A stretch of DNA of 42,627 bases from assembly GCA_025350705.1 (NCBI GenBank), contig JANXXH010000075.1, positions 1 through 42,627 of the forward strand. The letters run 5' to 3'. The stretch is from Gallionella sp. GTDB taxonomy: Bacteria; Pseudomonadota; Gammaproteobacteria; Burkholderiales; Gallionellaceae. Under the pieces are notes generated by a model. That model was given only the letters and a program-made list of their open reading frames with translations, was not told the origin of the DNA and made no database searches. Made by a program: the position numbers and the translations under genes. Below, in pieces: positions 34,978-42,627 of the stretch; the stretch's first letter is position 1, and each line of letters opens with the position of its first letter.

Positions 34978-36423
34978 TTAACTCAGTAGATTGACGATGC
35001 GCAAGGTACGGCTTACCAGCAAATCCATCTCCAATTCGCTGATTATATACGGTGGCATGAAATAAATCGTATTGCCGATGGGGCGCAGCAGCAATTCATT
35101 TTCGAGTGCGAGTGCGAAGCAGCGTTGTGCAAAATCAGCATGCGGACTATGCACCTCGAATGCCCAGATCATGCCGGTATTTCGCCAGTTGTGTACCGCA
35201 GCGTGTTCGCGCAACGGTTTTGCGATTTCGTTCAGGTACACTGCCTTGTTGCGGTTCATGGCAAGCACGTTATCCTGCACAAAGATGTCCAGCGTGGCAA
35301 GCGCCGCACGGCATGCCAGTGGATTCCCGGTATACGAATGCGAATGCAAAAATCCACTTTTCATCTCATCGCCATAAAATGCCTGATAGATTTCGTCGCG
35401 TGTCATCACCACGGACAACGGCAGGTAGCCGCCAGTAATTCCTTTCGATAGACATAGAAAGTCTGGGGTAATTCCCTTGTTTTCATTCCCTCTCCCTTCT
35501 GGGGAGATAACCAGCGACTCGGCTGCCGTCTTCTGGCAGTCTAGTCGAATGGCTAGTGGTTCCATCAGGATCAGGGAGAGGAGGGGCGCTTGCTCGCAGG
35601 CGAACATCGTGCCGGTTCGTCCCATGCCGACGGCAATTTCATCTGCAATCAGATGCACCTCATATTCACCGCAAAGCTGCCGCGCGCGCCGTAAATAGAT
35701 CGGGTGGTACATCGCCATGCCCGCCGCACCCTGTACCAGCGGCTCGATGATGAAAGCAGCCAGTTGCGCATGATGCTGCTGCAAATGTTGCTCCAGCGCA
35801 TCCGCACAACGCAGCGCATAAGCCTCGGCACTCTCTCCCGCCTCGGCTTTGCGCCAGTCCGGACTGGGCACGGTTGCCTGCTGTCTGATCAGCGCACCGT
35901 ATGCATCGCGGAACAGCGCCACATCGGTCACCGATAATGCGCCCAGCGTTTCACCGTGATAACTGTTTTCCAGGCTGATGAATTGCATCTTGTCCGCCTT
36001 GCCGCTGTTGCGCCAATAATGCGCGCTCATCTTGAGCGCGATCTCGGTTACCGATGCGCCATCTGAAGCATAGAAGCAATGCCCCAATCCTTTCGGAGCA
36101 AGCTCACGCAAACGTTCTGAAAGCTGCACCACCGGCTCATGAGTGAATCCGGTCAGCATCACATGTTCCAATTTGCCAAGCTGGTCGGTGATCGCAGCGT
36201 TGATGCGCGGATCACAATGCCCGAACAGATTCACCCACCAGGAACTTACCGCATCCAGATAGCGCTTTTGCTCATAGTCATGCAGCCAAACGCCGCTGCC
36301 CCGCGCGATCGGTAGCAAAGGGAATTTCTCATAGTGTTTCATCTGCGAACAGGGGTGCCACACGGCAGCCAGACTGCGGGCGAGGAGACCGTTGTTATCG
36401 GTAGTGTGAGCCTTATCGGACAT
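34978..36423 (-). CDS. bioA: adenosylmethionine-8-amino-7-oxononanoate aminotransferase with a 37-residue insertion
   Basis: This 481-residue PLP enzyme uses SAM as amino donor to make diaminopelargonic acid in biotin synthesis. Typical parts are VWHPCSQMKHYEKFP, LDAVSSWWVNLFGHCDPRIN, GHCFYASDGASVTEIALKM, LENSYHGETLGALSVTD, LIADEIAVGMGRTGTMFACE and LSKGITGGYLPLS, where the PLP lysine is Lys327. Residues 280-316 (35476-35586) replace the normal direct junction of CEQA with GITPDFLCLSK. They derive from a palindromic repeat. The frame is kept, but the insertion is ten residues from the PLP lysine, so activity is uncertain. ATG 36423 is preferred; 36435 is possible. Confidence 0.92.
   Translation of the reverse strand: MSDKAHTTDNNGLLARSLAAVWHPCSQMKHYEKFPLLPIARGSGVWLHDYEQKRYLDAVSSWWVNLFGHCDPRINAAITDQLGKLEHVMLTGFTHEPVVQLSERLRELAPKGLGHCFYASDGASVTEIALKMSAHYWRNSGKADKMQFISLENSYHGETLGALSVTDVALFRDAYGALIRQQATVPSPDWRKAEAGESAEAYALRCADALEQHLQQHHAQLAAFIIEPLVQGAAGMAMYHPIYLRRARQLCGEYEVHLIADEIAVGMGRTGTMFACEQAPLLSLILMEPLAIRLDCQKTAAESLVISPEGRGNENKGITPDFLCLSKGITGGYLPLSVVMTRDEIYQAFYGDEMKSGFLHSHSYTGNPLACRAALATLDIFVQDNVLAMNRNKAVYLNEIAKPLREHAAVHNWRNTGMIWAFEVHSPHADFAQRCFALALENELLLRPIGNTIYFMPPYIISELEMDLLVSRTLRIVNLLS
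35476..35586. repeat. palindromic element, copy 2, inserted in frame within bioA
   Basis: A 111-bp (37-codon) insertion. Its outer part pairs CCCTCTCCC on the left with GGGAGAGG on the right. Its inner part, 35507-35561, matches the inverse complement of 8831-8885 at 48 of 55 positions. The core hairpin keeps outer stem CGACT/AGTCG and loop AGAAGAC (minus-strand reading), while the inner stem changes from CTGGC/GCCAG to CTGCC/GGCAG, a compensated change. Confidence 0.85.
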
Positions 36424-36592
36424 GGATGAAATCATAGCGGGTTTGCAGTAACTTGTGCTGAACAAGGAAATTGTAGGGTTATTTTGAGCTGGATACGCTC
36501 AACTTTATTTTGAGGAAAGTCTTATCTGTGGCATCCTTAACACTTCGGTTTTTGCGAACACCCCAACTTTTTGCGGTTAGAAAGAAACAGTA

Positions 36593-37837
36593 ATGAAATG
36601 TGTAGATGATTTCCGTTTGCGCTTTGGCAAGCGCGAGGTGGTGCCAATTATAATCGGCGGGATGGGCGTTGATATTTCCAGCCGCGAACTGGCCTGGGAA
36701 GCAGCACGGTTGGGCGGGATCGGGCATATTTCCGACGCGATGCTGCCGACCGTTACGGATCGCCTCGACAAAACGAAATTTGTCAGCCACAAACAAAAAC
36801 AATACAAACTCAACATCGAGAAGACCGACAAATCGATCGTGCAATTCGATTTGGCGCAGGTGGCCGAATCGACCCGCTTACATGTCAGCAAGACGATGGA
36901 AGCCAAGCGCGGCGACGGCATGATCTTCGTCAACTGCATGGAAAAGCTCACCATGAACAACCCGCGTGAGACCCTTAAAGTTCGCCTCGCATCTTCGCTT
37001 GATGCTGGCATCGACGGTATTACGCTAAGCGCAGGTCTGCACTTTGGTTCCTTCGGATTAATGGAAGATCACCCTCGTTTCCGCGATGCTAAACTCGGAA
37101 TTATTGTGTCATCAGTGCGCGCGTTGCAGATTTTTTTGCGCAAGAACGCTAAACTGAATCGTTTGCCCGATTACATCATTATTGAAGGCCCCTTAGCTGG
37201 TGGTCATTTAGGTTTTGGCTTGGATTGGGCAAAGTACGATTTGCAAACAATTGTGAATGAAATTGCTGCCTACCTGGCAGGTGAAAATCTTTCCATTCCG
37301 TTGGTTGCCGCAGGCGGAATTTTTACTGGTAGCGATGCTGTTTCATTTTTGGAACACGGTGCGTCTGCAGTGCAAGTAGCGACTCGTTTTACCATTACCA
37401 ATGAATGCGGCTTACCAACAGACGTTAAGCAAGAATATTTCAAAGCAAATGAAAGCGAAATCGAAGTCAATACGACTTCACCTACTGGTTACCCAATGCG
37501 CATGCTATCAAACACGCCGGCAATTGGTTCCGGTATTCGACCTGGTTGTGAGTCTTATGGGTATCTGCTTGATGGCAATGGAGGATGTGCTTACATCAAT
37601 TCCTACAATCGCGAAGTAGAGGCTCATCCCAACGATAAAAATGTTGTCGTCATGGACAAAACCTGTCTCTGCACCCATATGCGTAACTTCAATTGCTGGA
37701 CTTGTGGTCATTATACGTATCGACTAAAAGATACGACCAGACAAAACCCGGACGGAAGTTATCAACTATTGACTGCAGAGCATGTCTTCCGCGATTACCA
37801 GTTCAGTGTCAACAATCAAATAGCCTTACCAGAATAA
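36593..37837 (+). CDS. nitronate-monooxygenase-like FMN protein with Cys/His-rich C-terminus
   Basis: The protein has 414 residues. The N-terminal part has VPIIIGGMGVDISSRELAWE, the middle has IIIEGPLAGGHLGFGLDW with the conserved His205 region, and IPLVAAGGIFTGSDAVSFLE binds FMN phosphate, as in the nitronate monooxygenase / 2-nitropropane dioxygenase family. Near the C-terminus, MDKTCLCTHMRNFNCWTCGH (355-374) has four Cys and two His residues and could bind a metal or Fe-S cluster; this is not part of classical nitronate monooxygenase. Substrate unknown. The second half of the gene is clearly richer in A+T than the first. It ends at a strong terminator. Confidence 0.8.
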   Translation: MKCVDDFRLRFGKREVVPIIIGGMGVDISSRELAWEAARLGGIGHISDAMLPTVTDRLDKTKFVSHKQKQYKLNIEKTDKSIVQFDLAQVAESTRLHVSKTMEAKRGDGMIFVNCMEKLTMNNPRETLKVRLASSLDAGIDGITLSAGLHFGSFGLMEDHPRFRDAKLGIIVSSVRALQIFLRKNAKLNRLPDYIIIEGPLAGGHLGFGLDWAKYDLQTIVNEIAAYLAGENLSIPLVAAGGIFTGSDAVSFLEHGASAVQVATRFTITNECGLPTDVKQEYFKANESEIEVNTTSPTGYPMRMLSNTPAIGSGIRPGCESYGYLLDGNGGCAYINSYNREVEAHPNDKNVVVMDKTCLCTHMRNFNCWTCGHYTYRLKDTTRQNPDGSYQLLTAEHVFRDYQFSVNNQIALPE

Positions 37838-37840
37838 AAT

Positions 37841-37873
37841 GTTAAACGCCCCGTAAAATACGGGGCGTTTAAC
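37841..37873 (+). terminator. perfect-stem hairpin after the nitronate-monooxygenase-like gene
   Basis: GTTAAACGCCCCGT and ACGGGGCGTTTAAC form a 14-bp perfect stem around AAAAT, 4 bp after the stop codon. It can serve both strands, since the next gene is convergent and ends at 37977. Confidence 0.85.
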
Positions 37874-37976
37874 TATGTCTCTGACTTAAACCATTTTTTG
37901 CATACCGCGACACATTCAGCAACCTAATTTAACCATCGCAGCAATAGTATTAATGAAACTAAAAACAGGTTGAATG

Positions 37977-40900
37977 TTAATTGTTCAAAGCTACTTGAGT
38001 AACGATTTTCGCCAATGGCTTTGCCGGACTGGCGCCACCAAGTTCATACGACATATGTAACTTCATTTCGCTTTCTTTCGTGTATTGCACCAACGGTGCT
38101 GACATCTTTGAAACGCTTGCAATCGAAACTTTATTAGAAGAGTTGAACGCTGTCCAACTTGCAGCGCCTACAAATCCCGCACAAGCAAAAACACCGAGAA
38201 GAGCAGTGGATCGCAAGCGCCCTCTTCCGTTCGACTTAACGAGCGCAGGAATATCAACGGCAACCGGTGAATCTTCCAGCATGTTTTTAGCACGTTGACA
38301 CCAAACTGCATTCTGCTCGTGATTTTGCGTCAGTTTAACAATTAACTGTGTTGTCAATTCTTTGGCTTGTGCTTGCTCCTCCATTAATTGCGCACTGACT
38401 GTTTCGGCTTGAATGCTCGACTGCTCTTTAAGATGTAAAAGCTCTTGGCGTAAAGCTTGTACCTTTTTGAGCGCCTTTTCTTCTTGCATCGCGGTGTTAG
38501 CGCTAATTAACGATGCCTCAGCTTCTTCATCAAGGCGCTGTTGCAATAAAGAGATCGCTGTGGTTTCTTCCGCAATTCGACATGCAATTTGCTTTGTCAG
38601 CTCTATTTCTTTGTCCTGCTGCGATTGCAAAGACAACTGCAATGTCTGCAGTGCATTTAAACGTTCATTTTCACGCGCAGCCAATTGCTCTTGCTCTTGA
38701 ATCGCTTTTGCCGCTTCCATCGCGCACTTTTTTTGCTGTTGCAATAACAAATCCGCAGTCGCAGTCAATCTGCTTTCTTCTTCCAGTTTTTCATCCAAGA
38801 TGATTCGTGCTGCTTGCTCCAATTGCAAACGTTCTAAAGATTGCCTGGTGATTTCTTGTTCGATGAAAACACGTTTTTGTGACTCTTCAAAAATGAGCTT
38901 TTCTGTTGCTATTTTTTGCTCGATTTCTTGCAAAGTTGCTTGATGCAAGACTGCATTTTCTTGTTCCAACTGAATCTGGGATTGCATCTGTAAAATCTCA
39001 GCGCTTTCTAGTTCTGCACGCTTTATTTCAGTTTGTTGCAAAGTCAGCATTTCTTCTGCACGTGTTCGAGCGACAAAGGTCAATTCTTTTTCAAGTGCGA
39101 GCTGCTGTTCGGCCAATTCACGCGCATCACTTTCGATTTGACTACGTTCTTCCAATGCGATTCTGGCGTCTTGTTCAGCCGTTGTACGCAATTCACATTG
39201 GGCCAAATATTCTTGCTCAGCGGCCAAACGTAGGGCGATTTCATCTGAAACTATTTTCTCTTCATTTAATTTTTTCTGAACCGTACTTAAAAATTCTAAC
39301 TCTACACCTGCGCGTATATTTTCCTGGTGTGTTAATTCTGCGGCTTCTTGCAGCCTTACTTCAATCGCATTTTTTGCAATGCGCTGAGCCTCTGCATGTT
39401 CAGAAGATTTAACAAATAGAGCTTGTTCTGCAGCATATTTTTTCTCTGCATCAATCAGTGCAGATTCTTCAAGTTCCGCTCTTTGCTGAGCACTTGCAGC
39501 AAGTTGACGTTCTACTTCAAGACGTTCCTTTAAAGCATATTGGGTATCTTGTTCGGCATCAAATTTGTTTTGCAGCGCTTGACTCAATTCGATTTCAAAC
39601 GCTTTTCGCTCCTGCTCCATCCTTGTTGATTCCAGCAATAAACGTGTTTTCTCTTCCAGTGCTTGTGCTGCCAAACGTTTACTCAACGCCTCTTCACTTG
39701 AAGCGTCTATGAATAGTTTTTCAGCCTGATTCAAGCTCTCAAGTTCGATTTTTAGGTCACTCATTTGCTGCTGACGTTGTAGCGCCAAATTCAATTTTTC
39801 GGCTTCAGCTGCTTGCATTGCTGTGGATGCTGCAATGGCCAATTGTTCTGTGGCCTTACATTGTTCCAGACTTGTCAGTGTTGATTCTTCTTGCGCTATC
39901 CGTTCGCGTCTCCACGTCTGCAATTCTTGCTCGCTTTGCAGACGTTGCTGCATCAGAACAGCAATGAGTTTCTCTGCTTCCGCGCTAGCCGCCATTTCTT
40001 GATATAGCGCTTGCTCGGCAATTAACTTATTCTCGCTGGCTATTCTTGCCTGACGATTCGCGACATGCTGCGCTTCGACATATTGTAAGGCCGTAGTTTC
40101 AGTATCGAGTTTTGCATTGAGTTCAGATTGCGCCAACAGCTCTGCCTGTAATTTCATCTCAGTAACCGCACACAAGTCTATATCGGTTTGAGCCTGTTGA
40201 TTGACGATGCTTTCCAACTCATCTATTTTTTGTATTTTTTTTGCGGTGAGCTGATGGGCGTTTTTTTGCGCTTCTGCATAGTCAAGTGCTTTATCGTTCA
40301 GCTCTTTTTCAAGTTGAACATTTTTTTCTGCATCAAGTTTCGCTTGCTGTTCAGTCTCCGCCCGTTCACTGGCTAATCTGGCTTGCTCTTCTTCTGCGGC
40401 CGCGCGCGATTTCGCGTCATACACTGTCTCTTGTAGCTTCATCAGTTTAAGTTGATGCGCTTTTGTTTCCTGTTCGGCAGCTTGTTCGCATGCATGCTTA
40501 ACATATTCGACTGTTAAGTTAAGTTCATTCAATTCTGCTATCTGGCGCGCTTGTGCTTCCCCGAGCAGTTGTTGCTGTTGCAGTTTTAATTCTTGAATGG
40601 AATCATTTGCCGCTTGCTCTTCTTCAAGCTGCCTATTTTTCAGACTAAGCATTTCTTGTTCGCTCATTAAACGAGCTTGTACCGCTTCAGAAATAAGTTT
40701 TTCAGAGTCGGCAATTGCAGCGAGCTCTTGATGCAGCGCTTGCTCAGCAACTAAAGTTTTCTCTGCACTTTCTTTAGCCAGGCGTTCTGCACGTTCGTTG
40801 GCGCGGGCATGTTGCAAAGCTGTCTCTTCTGCCGCCAGTTTTGTTCTTGCCTCTTCACTGGCCAACAGCTCAACCTGCAATTTTTCTGCAATCGCCGTTG

Positions 40901-42626
40901 TTAGATCGGTTTCAATTTCCAAGCGTTGACGTGAAGCATTTTCTAACTCAGCGACACGTTGTGCTTTTTGAATAGTGAGCTCATGCGTTTTATGTTGTAA
41001 ATCGGCATAAGCACGCACTTCTTCATGTAGCGCTTTCTCTTCAAGTAGATTTTCTTCTGAACTTAATCTGGCTTGTTGCTCAAACTCTGCGCGCTCAGCC
41101 GCCAGCTTTGCCTGCTCCTGTTCAAGTAAAACACGTTTATTCAGTTCTTCGTTTTCTATCTGTTCTTTCAGAAGTTTTTCTTGCTTCGCTTGCGCTTCTA
41201 ATTGTGCGGCATCAGCATTTTTCTGTTCTATGGATTGCGTTTTCAGCAAAGCATCTAAAGCGAGTTGTTGCGCCTGCGCTTTTCTTTTCTCCAATTCCAG
41301 CAAATCTGTTGCCACCGTCAGTCTTGCCTGAACCGACAATTTTGTTTGCTGCTCTATCTTTACTTTTTCTCTGCATTGATCCAGCAGATTTTTTTCTGCT
41401 TGAGTTTTTTCTTCTAACACCTGAACAATTTTCTGCTCTAACTTGAGGCGATTGTTGTAGGTAGTTGTGTGCTCTTGCTCTTTAAGCGCTTTAACTTCTA
41501 ACTCTTGCAACAATTGCTTTTCAGAAGTTAACTTTTCTTGCACCAGCTCCAGCGCACGTTTCTCTTCTGCTGCGCGCTTTTTCAACACCACATTAAATTG
41601 CACTGACTCTTCTGCTTTTGTCTGCGAAATTGAAGTAATCTCGCGTTGCAGTTGCACATGTTCCGTCATTTTTTCAAGTCGCAATTGCTCTGCTGCGAGC
41701 ATCGCTTGACGTGTTTCTTTAGCTTCCTGCTCTTTTTCCTTGCGTGCCTGAAGTACTGATACATGTTCAAGTTCTAGCTTAGCTTTCGCCAGAATTTGCT
41801 CTGCCGCGTCTTTCTCTGCCTCAAGCTTTTGCTGATTCACCTGTACTGCATCGCGCTCTGCTTCCAGGCGCAATTGTTCTGCTTTGGTGATTTCCACTAA
41901 TTGTCTTGCTTTGAGCAAGGCGTAAGTTGCGGCCTTATGCTGCAATTGTGATTGCAATTGGGCTTGCGTCAAAGCTTCTTGTTCAGCATTGAGAGTTTCG
42001 CTCAAAGCTTCACGGTGCTTTTTATCTGATTGACCTTTGGCAAGGGCGATTTCTTTTGCTTCTTGCTCAGTCTTTAGTCGAGCTTCCGCTTCAACTTGGG
42101 CGATCTGTTCTGAGACTAATTTCTCTTGCGTAGCGGCTAAGACTTGTTGTATCGAATCCGCCCGACGACGTTCGGCACTCAATTTTTCTTGTATTAAGGC
42201 TAAGGCAAATGCTTCGTCATTAGTGCGCTGTTGTTGAATCTGCAGCAACATGCTGGAGTCTTCATTTTTCTTCGCCGCGATCTCGGCAAGTTGCTGTTGT
42301 AACTTGGCCTGTTCCAAACCATTACTTAAGGTCAGTGTCTCTGCAATGCATAGCGCCTCAGTCGCAGTTCTGGTCGCTTGATCTGCCTGTTGCTGCATTT
42401 GCAGCAATTCAATCTGCGTTTGTTCTGTCTTGGCTAAAGCTTCAGCTTCCAGTGTTTTTTGTTGCTCGGTGAGCAGCTTAACTTTGATTGCGTCGGCGAC
42501 TTTTTGTTCTGCTTCAGCACGAAGTTGTTCTGCTTTTGCCAGCTCGAGTGAATTATTGGTCTTTATCTGAACGGCCGAATTGGCCTTTTCTAATAGTTCT
42601 GCCTGAATCGCAGCTGCGCTCAAGGC
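37977..42626 (-). CDS. giant coiled-coil protein with C-terminal membrane anchor (5' end outside window)
   Basis: The frame is open to the right edge, with 1549 residues visible and no stop, so the true start lies outside; a TTG at 42623 is not convincing. Almost the whole length is Ala/Glu/Gln/Leu-rich heptad-type sequence predicted to be a very long coiled coil. Near the end, after basic GRGRLRS, a hydrophobic helix TALLGVFACAGFVGAASWTA (codons near 38145-38207) is a likely transmembrane segment, leaving about 55 residues on the far side. Residues 509-751 and 752 onwards (in a count starting at 42623) are a tandem duplication. No enzyme domain or named family was recognised. It may be a cytoskeletal or membrane-tethered scaffold; that is inference only. 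Confidence 0.75.
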   Translation of the reverse strand, partial: ALSAAAIQAELLEKANSAVQIKTNNSLELAKAEQLRAEAEQKVADAIKVKLLTEQQKTLEAEALAKTEQTQIELLQMQQQADQATRTATEALCIAETLTLSNGLEQAKLQQQLAEIAAKKNEDSSMLLQIQQQRTNDEAFALALIQEKLSAERRRADSIQQVLAATQEKLVSEQIAQVEAEARLKTEQEAKEIALAKGQSDKKHREALSETLNAEQEALTQAQLQSQLQHKAATYALLKARQLVEITKAEQLRLEAERDAVQVNQQKLEAEKDAAEQILAKAKLELEHVSVLQARKEKEQEAKETRQAMLAAEQLRLEKMTEHVQLQREITSISQTKAEESVQFNVVLKKRAAEEKRALELVQEKLTSEKQLLQELEVKALKEQEHTTTYNNRLKLEQKIVQVLEEKTQAEKNLLDQCREKVKIEQQTKLSVQARLTVATDLLELEKRKAQAQQLALDALLKTQSIEQKNADAAQLEAQAKQEKLLKEQIENEELNKRVLLEQEQAKLAAERAEFEQQARLSSEENLLEEKALHEEVRAYADLQHKTHELTIQKAQRVAELENASRQRLEIETDLTTAIAEKLQVELLASEEARTKLAAEETALQHARANERAERLAKESAEKTLVAEQALHQELAAIADSEKLISEAVQARLMSEQEMLSLKNRQLEEEQAANDSIQELKLQQQQLLGEAQARQIAELNELNLTVEYVKHACEQAAEQETKAHQLKLMKLQETVYDAKSRAAAEEEQARLASERAETEQQAKLDAEKNVQLEKELNDKALDYAEAQKNAHQLTAKKIQKIDELESIVNQQAQTDIDLCAVTEMKLQAELLAQSELNAKLDTETTALQYVEAQHVANRQARIASENKLIAEQALYQEMAASAEAEKLIAVLMQQRLQSEQELQTWRRERIAQEESTLTSLEQCKATEQLAIAASTAMQAAEAEKLNLALQRQQQMSDLKIELESLNQAEKLFIDASSEEALSKRLAAQALEEKTRLLLESTRMEQERKAFEIELSQALQNKFDAEQDTQYALKERLEVERQLAASAQQRAELEESALIDAEKKYAAEQALFVKSSEHAEAQRIAKNAIEVRLQEAAELTHQENIRAGVELEFLSTVQKKLNEEKIVSDEIALRLAAEQEYLAQCELRTTAEQDARIALEERSQIESDARELAEQQLALEKELTFVARTRAEEMLTLQQTEIKRAELESAEILQMQSQIQLEQENAVLHQATLQEIEQKIATEKLIFEESQKRVFIEQEITRQSLERLQLEQAARIILDEKLEEESRLTATADLLLQQQKKCAMEAAKAIQEQEQLAARENERLNALQTLQLSLQSQQDKEIELTKQIACRIAEETTAISLLQQRLDEEAEASLISANTAMQEEKALKKVQALRQELLHLKEQSSIQAETVSAQLMEEQAQAKELTTQLIVKLTQNHEQNAVWCQRAKNMLEDSPVAVDIPALVKSNGRGRLRSTALLGVFACAGFVGAASWTAFNSSNKVSIASVSKMSAPLVQYTKESEMKLHMSYELGGASPAKPLAKIVTQVALNN
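39891..41099 (-). repeat. 243-residue tandem duplication inside the coiled-coil gene
   Basis: Module A starts with AERAEFEQQARL (codon at 41099) and module B with SERAETEQQAKL (codon at 40370), 243 codons apart. They align without a gap for at least 150 residues, for example LVAEQALHQELAAIADSEKL with LIAEQALYQEMAASAEAEKL. A weaker third match (YAAEQALFVKSSEHAEAQRI) occurs further on. Confidence 0.8.
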
Positions 42627-42627
42627 C

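Overview
The window looks like part of a betaproteobacterial chromosome, probably from the Gallionellaceae/Nitrosomonadales neighbourhood. This is inferred from gene content and order: dusB-fis, then purH-purD, a metK / SAH-riboswitch-ahcY / metF methyl-cycle block, paired LpxL-type acyltransferases, a ubiquinone hydroxylase next to dsbC, and many short palindromic intergenic repeats. No species can be named from the sequence alone. No tRNA, rRNA, CRISPR array, transposase or phage gene was seen.

Layout. 1-2.8 kb: end of a chemotaxis operon (cheW tail, cheR, cheD, cheB). 2.9-5.8 kb, minus strand: ubiquinone hydroxylase, dsbC and a signalling protein with a LOV-like PAS domain and a degenerate GGDEF domain. 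5.9-12.4 kb, plus strand: dusB-fis, purH, purD, a TsaC-type gene, hemF with an in-frame stop, and a methyltransferase. 12.5-18.3 kb: a Kef-type K+/H+ antiporter, an oversized lytic transglycosylase and cca. 18.3-21.4 kb: a divergent midA-type methyltransferase and pteridine reductase, then ttcA. 21.5-22.1 kb: a YfaZ-like outer-membrane protein. 22.1-28.5 kb, minus strand: metK, SAH riboswitch, ahcY, a TfoX-domain protein, a small membrane protein, metF, trhP-like U32 protein and a YhcH-family protein. 28.6-31.9 kb: two lipid A acyltransferases and ubiD. 32-36.4 kb: two small beta-barrel proteins, dacB and bioA. 36.6-42.6 kb: a nitronate-monooxygenase-like protein and a giant coiled-coil protein that runs off the window; this last part is visibly richer in A+T.

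The most interesting signal is a set of repeats and in-frame insertions. A palindromic element of about 55 bp occurs upstream of purD and again, inverted, inside the bioA reading frame. The two copies match at 48 of 55 positions and share one compensated stem change. The bioA copy is part of a 111-bp (37-codon) insertion placed ten residues before the PLP lysine, and the frame stays open. The lytic transglycosylase and dacB also carry extra in-frame segments. Two other hairpins built from a 7-bp GTAGC-type unit lie upstream of ttcA and ubiD.

Other points worth attention are the decaying hemF, the cysteine-less LOV-like/GGDEF protein, the SAH riboswitch, and a 243-residue internal duplication in the giant coiled-coil protein. 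Family assignments are from recognisable motifs; no database search was possible.
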